DNA from: Promethearchaeota archaeon
Lineage (GTDB): Archaea; Asgardarchaeota; Lokiarchaeia; Sigynarchaeales; SOKP01
Direction: 5' to 3'
Assembly: GCA_016839655.1 (NCBI GenBank)
Contig: JAEOTW010000030.1
Location: 1-23,925 of the forward strand
Length of the DNA: 23,925 bases
Positions 23,811 to 23,925 of the stretch are shown in pieces (position 1 is the first letter of the stretch; each line of letters opens with the position of its first letter). The notes beneath the pieces are model-generated. The model was not told the DNA's origin. It did no database searches and saw nothing but the letters and a program-made list of their open reading frames with translations. Both the position numbers and the translations under genes were made by a program.

Positions 23811-23925
23811 ATGAAGAAAATTCCAGGTACATTATATCATATAGGGATTATGAGTACGAGTGACGATAAACTTAATCTAAAAATGTGGTATAGAAATCAG
23901 ATAATTTTTGAGAAGTCAAAACTAA
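23811..23925 (+). CDS. Start of an unrecognised gene running off the right edge
   Basis: An ATG at 23811, three bases after the surface-protein stop and nine bases after a GAGG (23798-23801), opens a frame that continues to the window end (38 codons). It begins MKKIPGTLYHIGIMSTSDDK. The tight spacing suggests co-transcription with the surface protein. Too little is present to assign a family. Confidence 0.55.
   Translation, partial: MKKIPGTLYHIGIMSTSDDKLNLKMWYRNQIIFEKSKL

Overview
The window looks like chromosomal DNA of an Asgard archaeon (Lokiarchaeia/Promethearchaeota-like). This is inferred from the very AT-rich base composition, AT-rich archaeal-type promoter elements, small roadblock/LC7 and longin-type proteins, a V4R-domain protein, NosD-like beta-helix proteins, and giant membrane-anchored extracellular proteins with Ig-like modules. 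No rRNA, tRNA, CRISPR array, transposase or integrase was seen.

Layout. (1) 1-1024 (-): the 5' part of an unrecognised gene that runs off the left edge. (2) 1207-9219/9288 (-): one giant exported protein with four tandem oligopeptide-binding (SBP_bac_5) modules, several Ig-like modules and a C-terminal membrane anchor; its real start is probably an ATT codon at 9288. (3) 9568-11586 (+): a GNAT acetyltransferase, a divergent cation/Ca2+ exchanger-like membrane protein and a DUF1801 protein. (4) 14924 down to 11787 (-): a four-gene operon of a 2-hydroxyacyl-CoA dehydratase-like Fe-S protein, its BadF/HgdC-type activating ATPase, a 64-residue protein and a PlsC-like protein lacking the catalytic His. 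(5) 15327-17410 (+): a cluster of roadblock, V4R, longin-plus-roadblock and roadblock-like proteins. (6) 18793 down to 17431 (-): a NosD-like beta-helix protein and a small two-helix membrane protein. (7) 18986-20225 (+): a coiled-coil protein whose N-terminus seems to be frame-disrupted at an 11-A run. (8) 20324-20596: a UbiA-family prenyltransferase remnant whose in-frame stops are all TGA. (9) 20829-23807 (+): a type I membrane protein with a DUF2341/LamG ectodomain and a cytosolic TPR-like tail, followed by the start of a further gene at 23811.

How the parts fit. The giant SBP protein suggests surface capture of peptides. The dehydratase-like pair points to anaerobic, low-potential electron chemistry on acyl-CoA or a small molecule. 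The most interesting region is 15327-17410. V4R is the prokaryotic relative of the Bet3-type subunits of the eukaryotic TRAPP tethering complex, and longin is the fold of the other TRAPP core subunits (Bet5, Trs20, Trs23). Here the two folds sit side by side with roadblock proteins in an Asgard-like genome, so the cluster is a candidate TRAPP-like or GTPase-regulating module. The surface protein at 20829 and the cytosolic coiled-coil protein at 19113 carry similar paired-helix segments, so they may belong to one surface-to-cytosol system.
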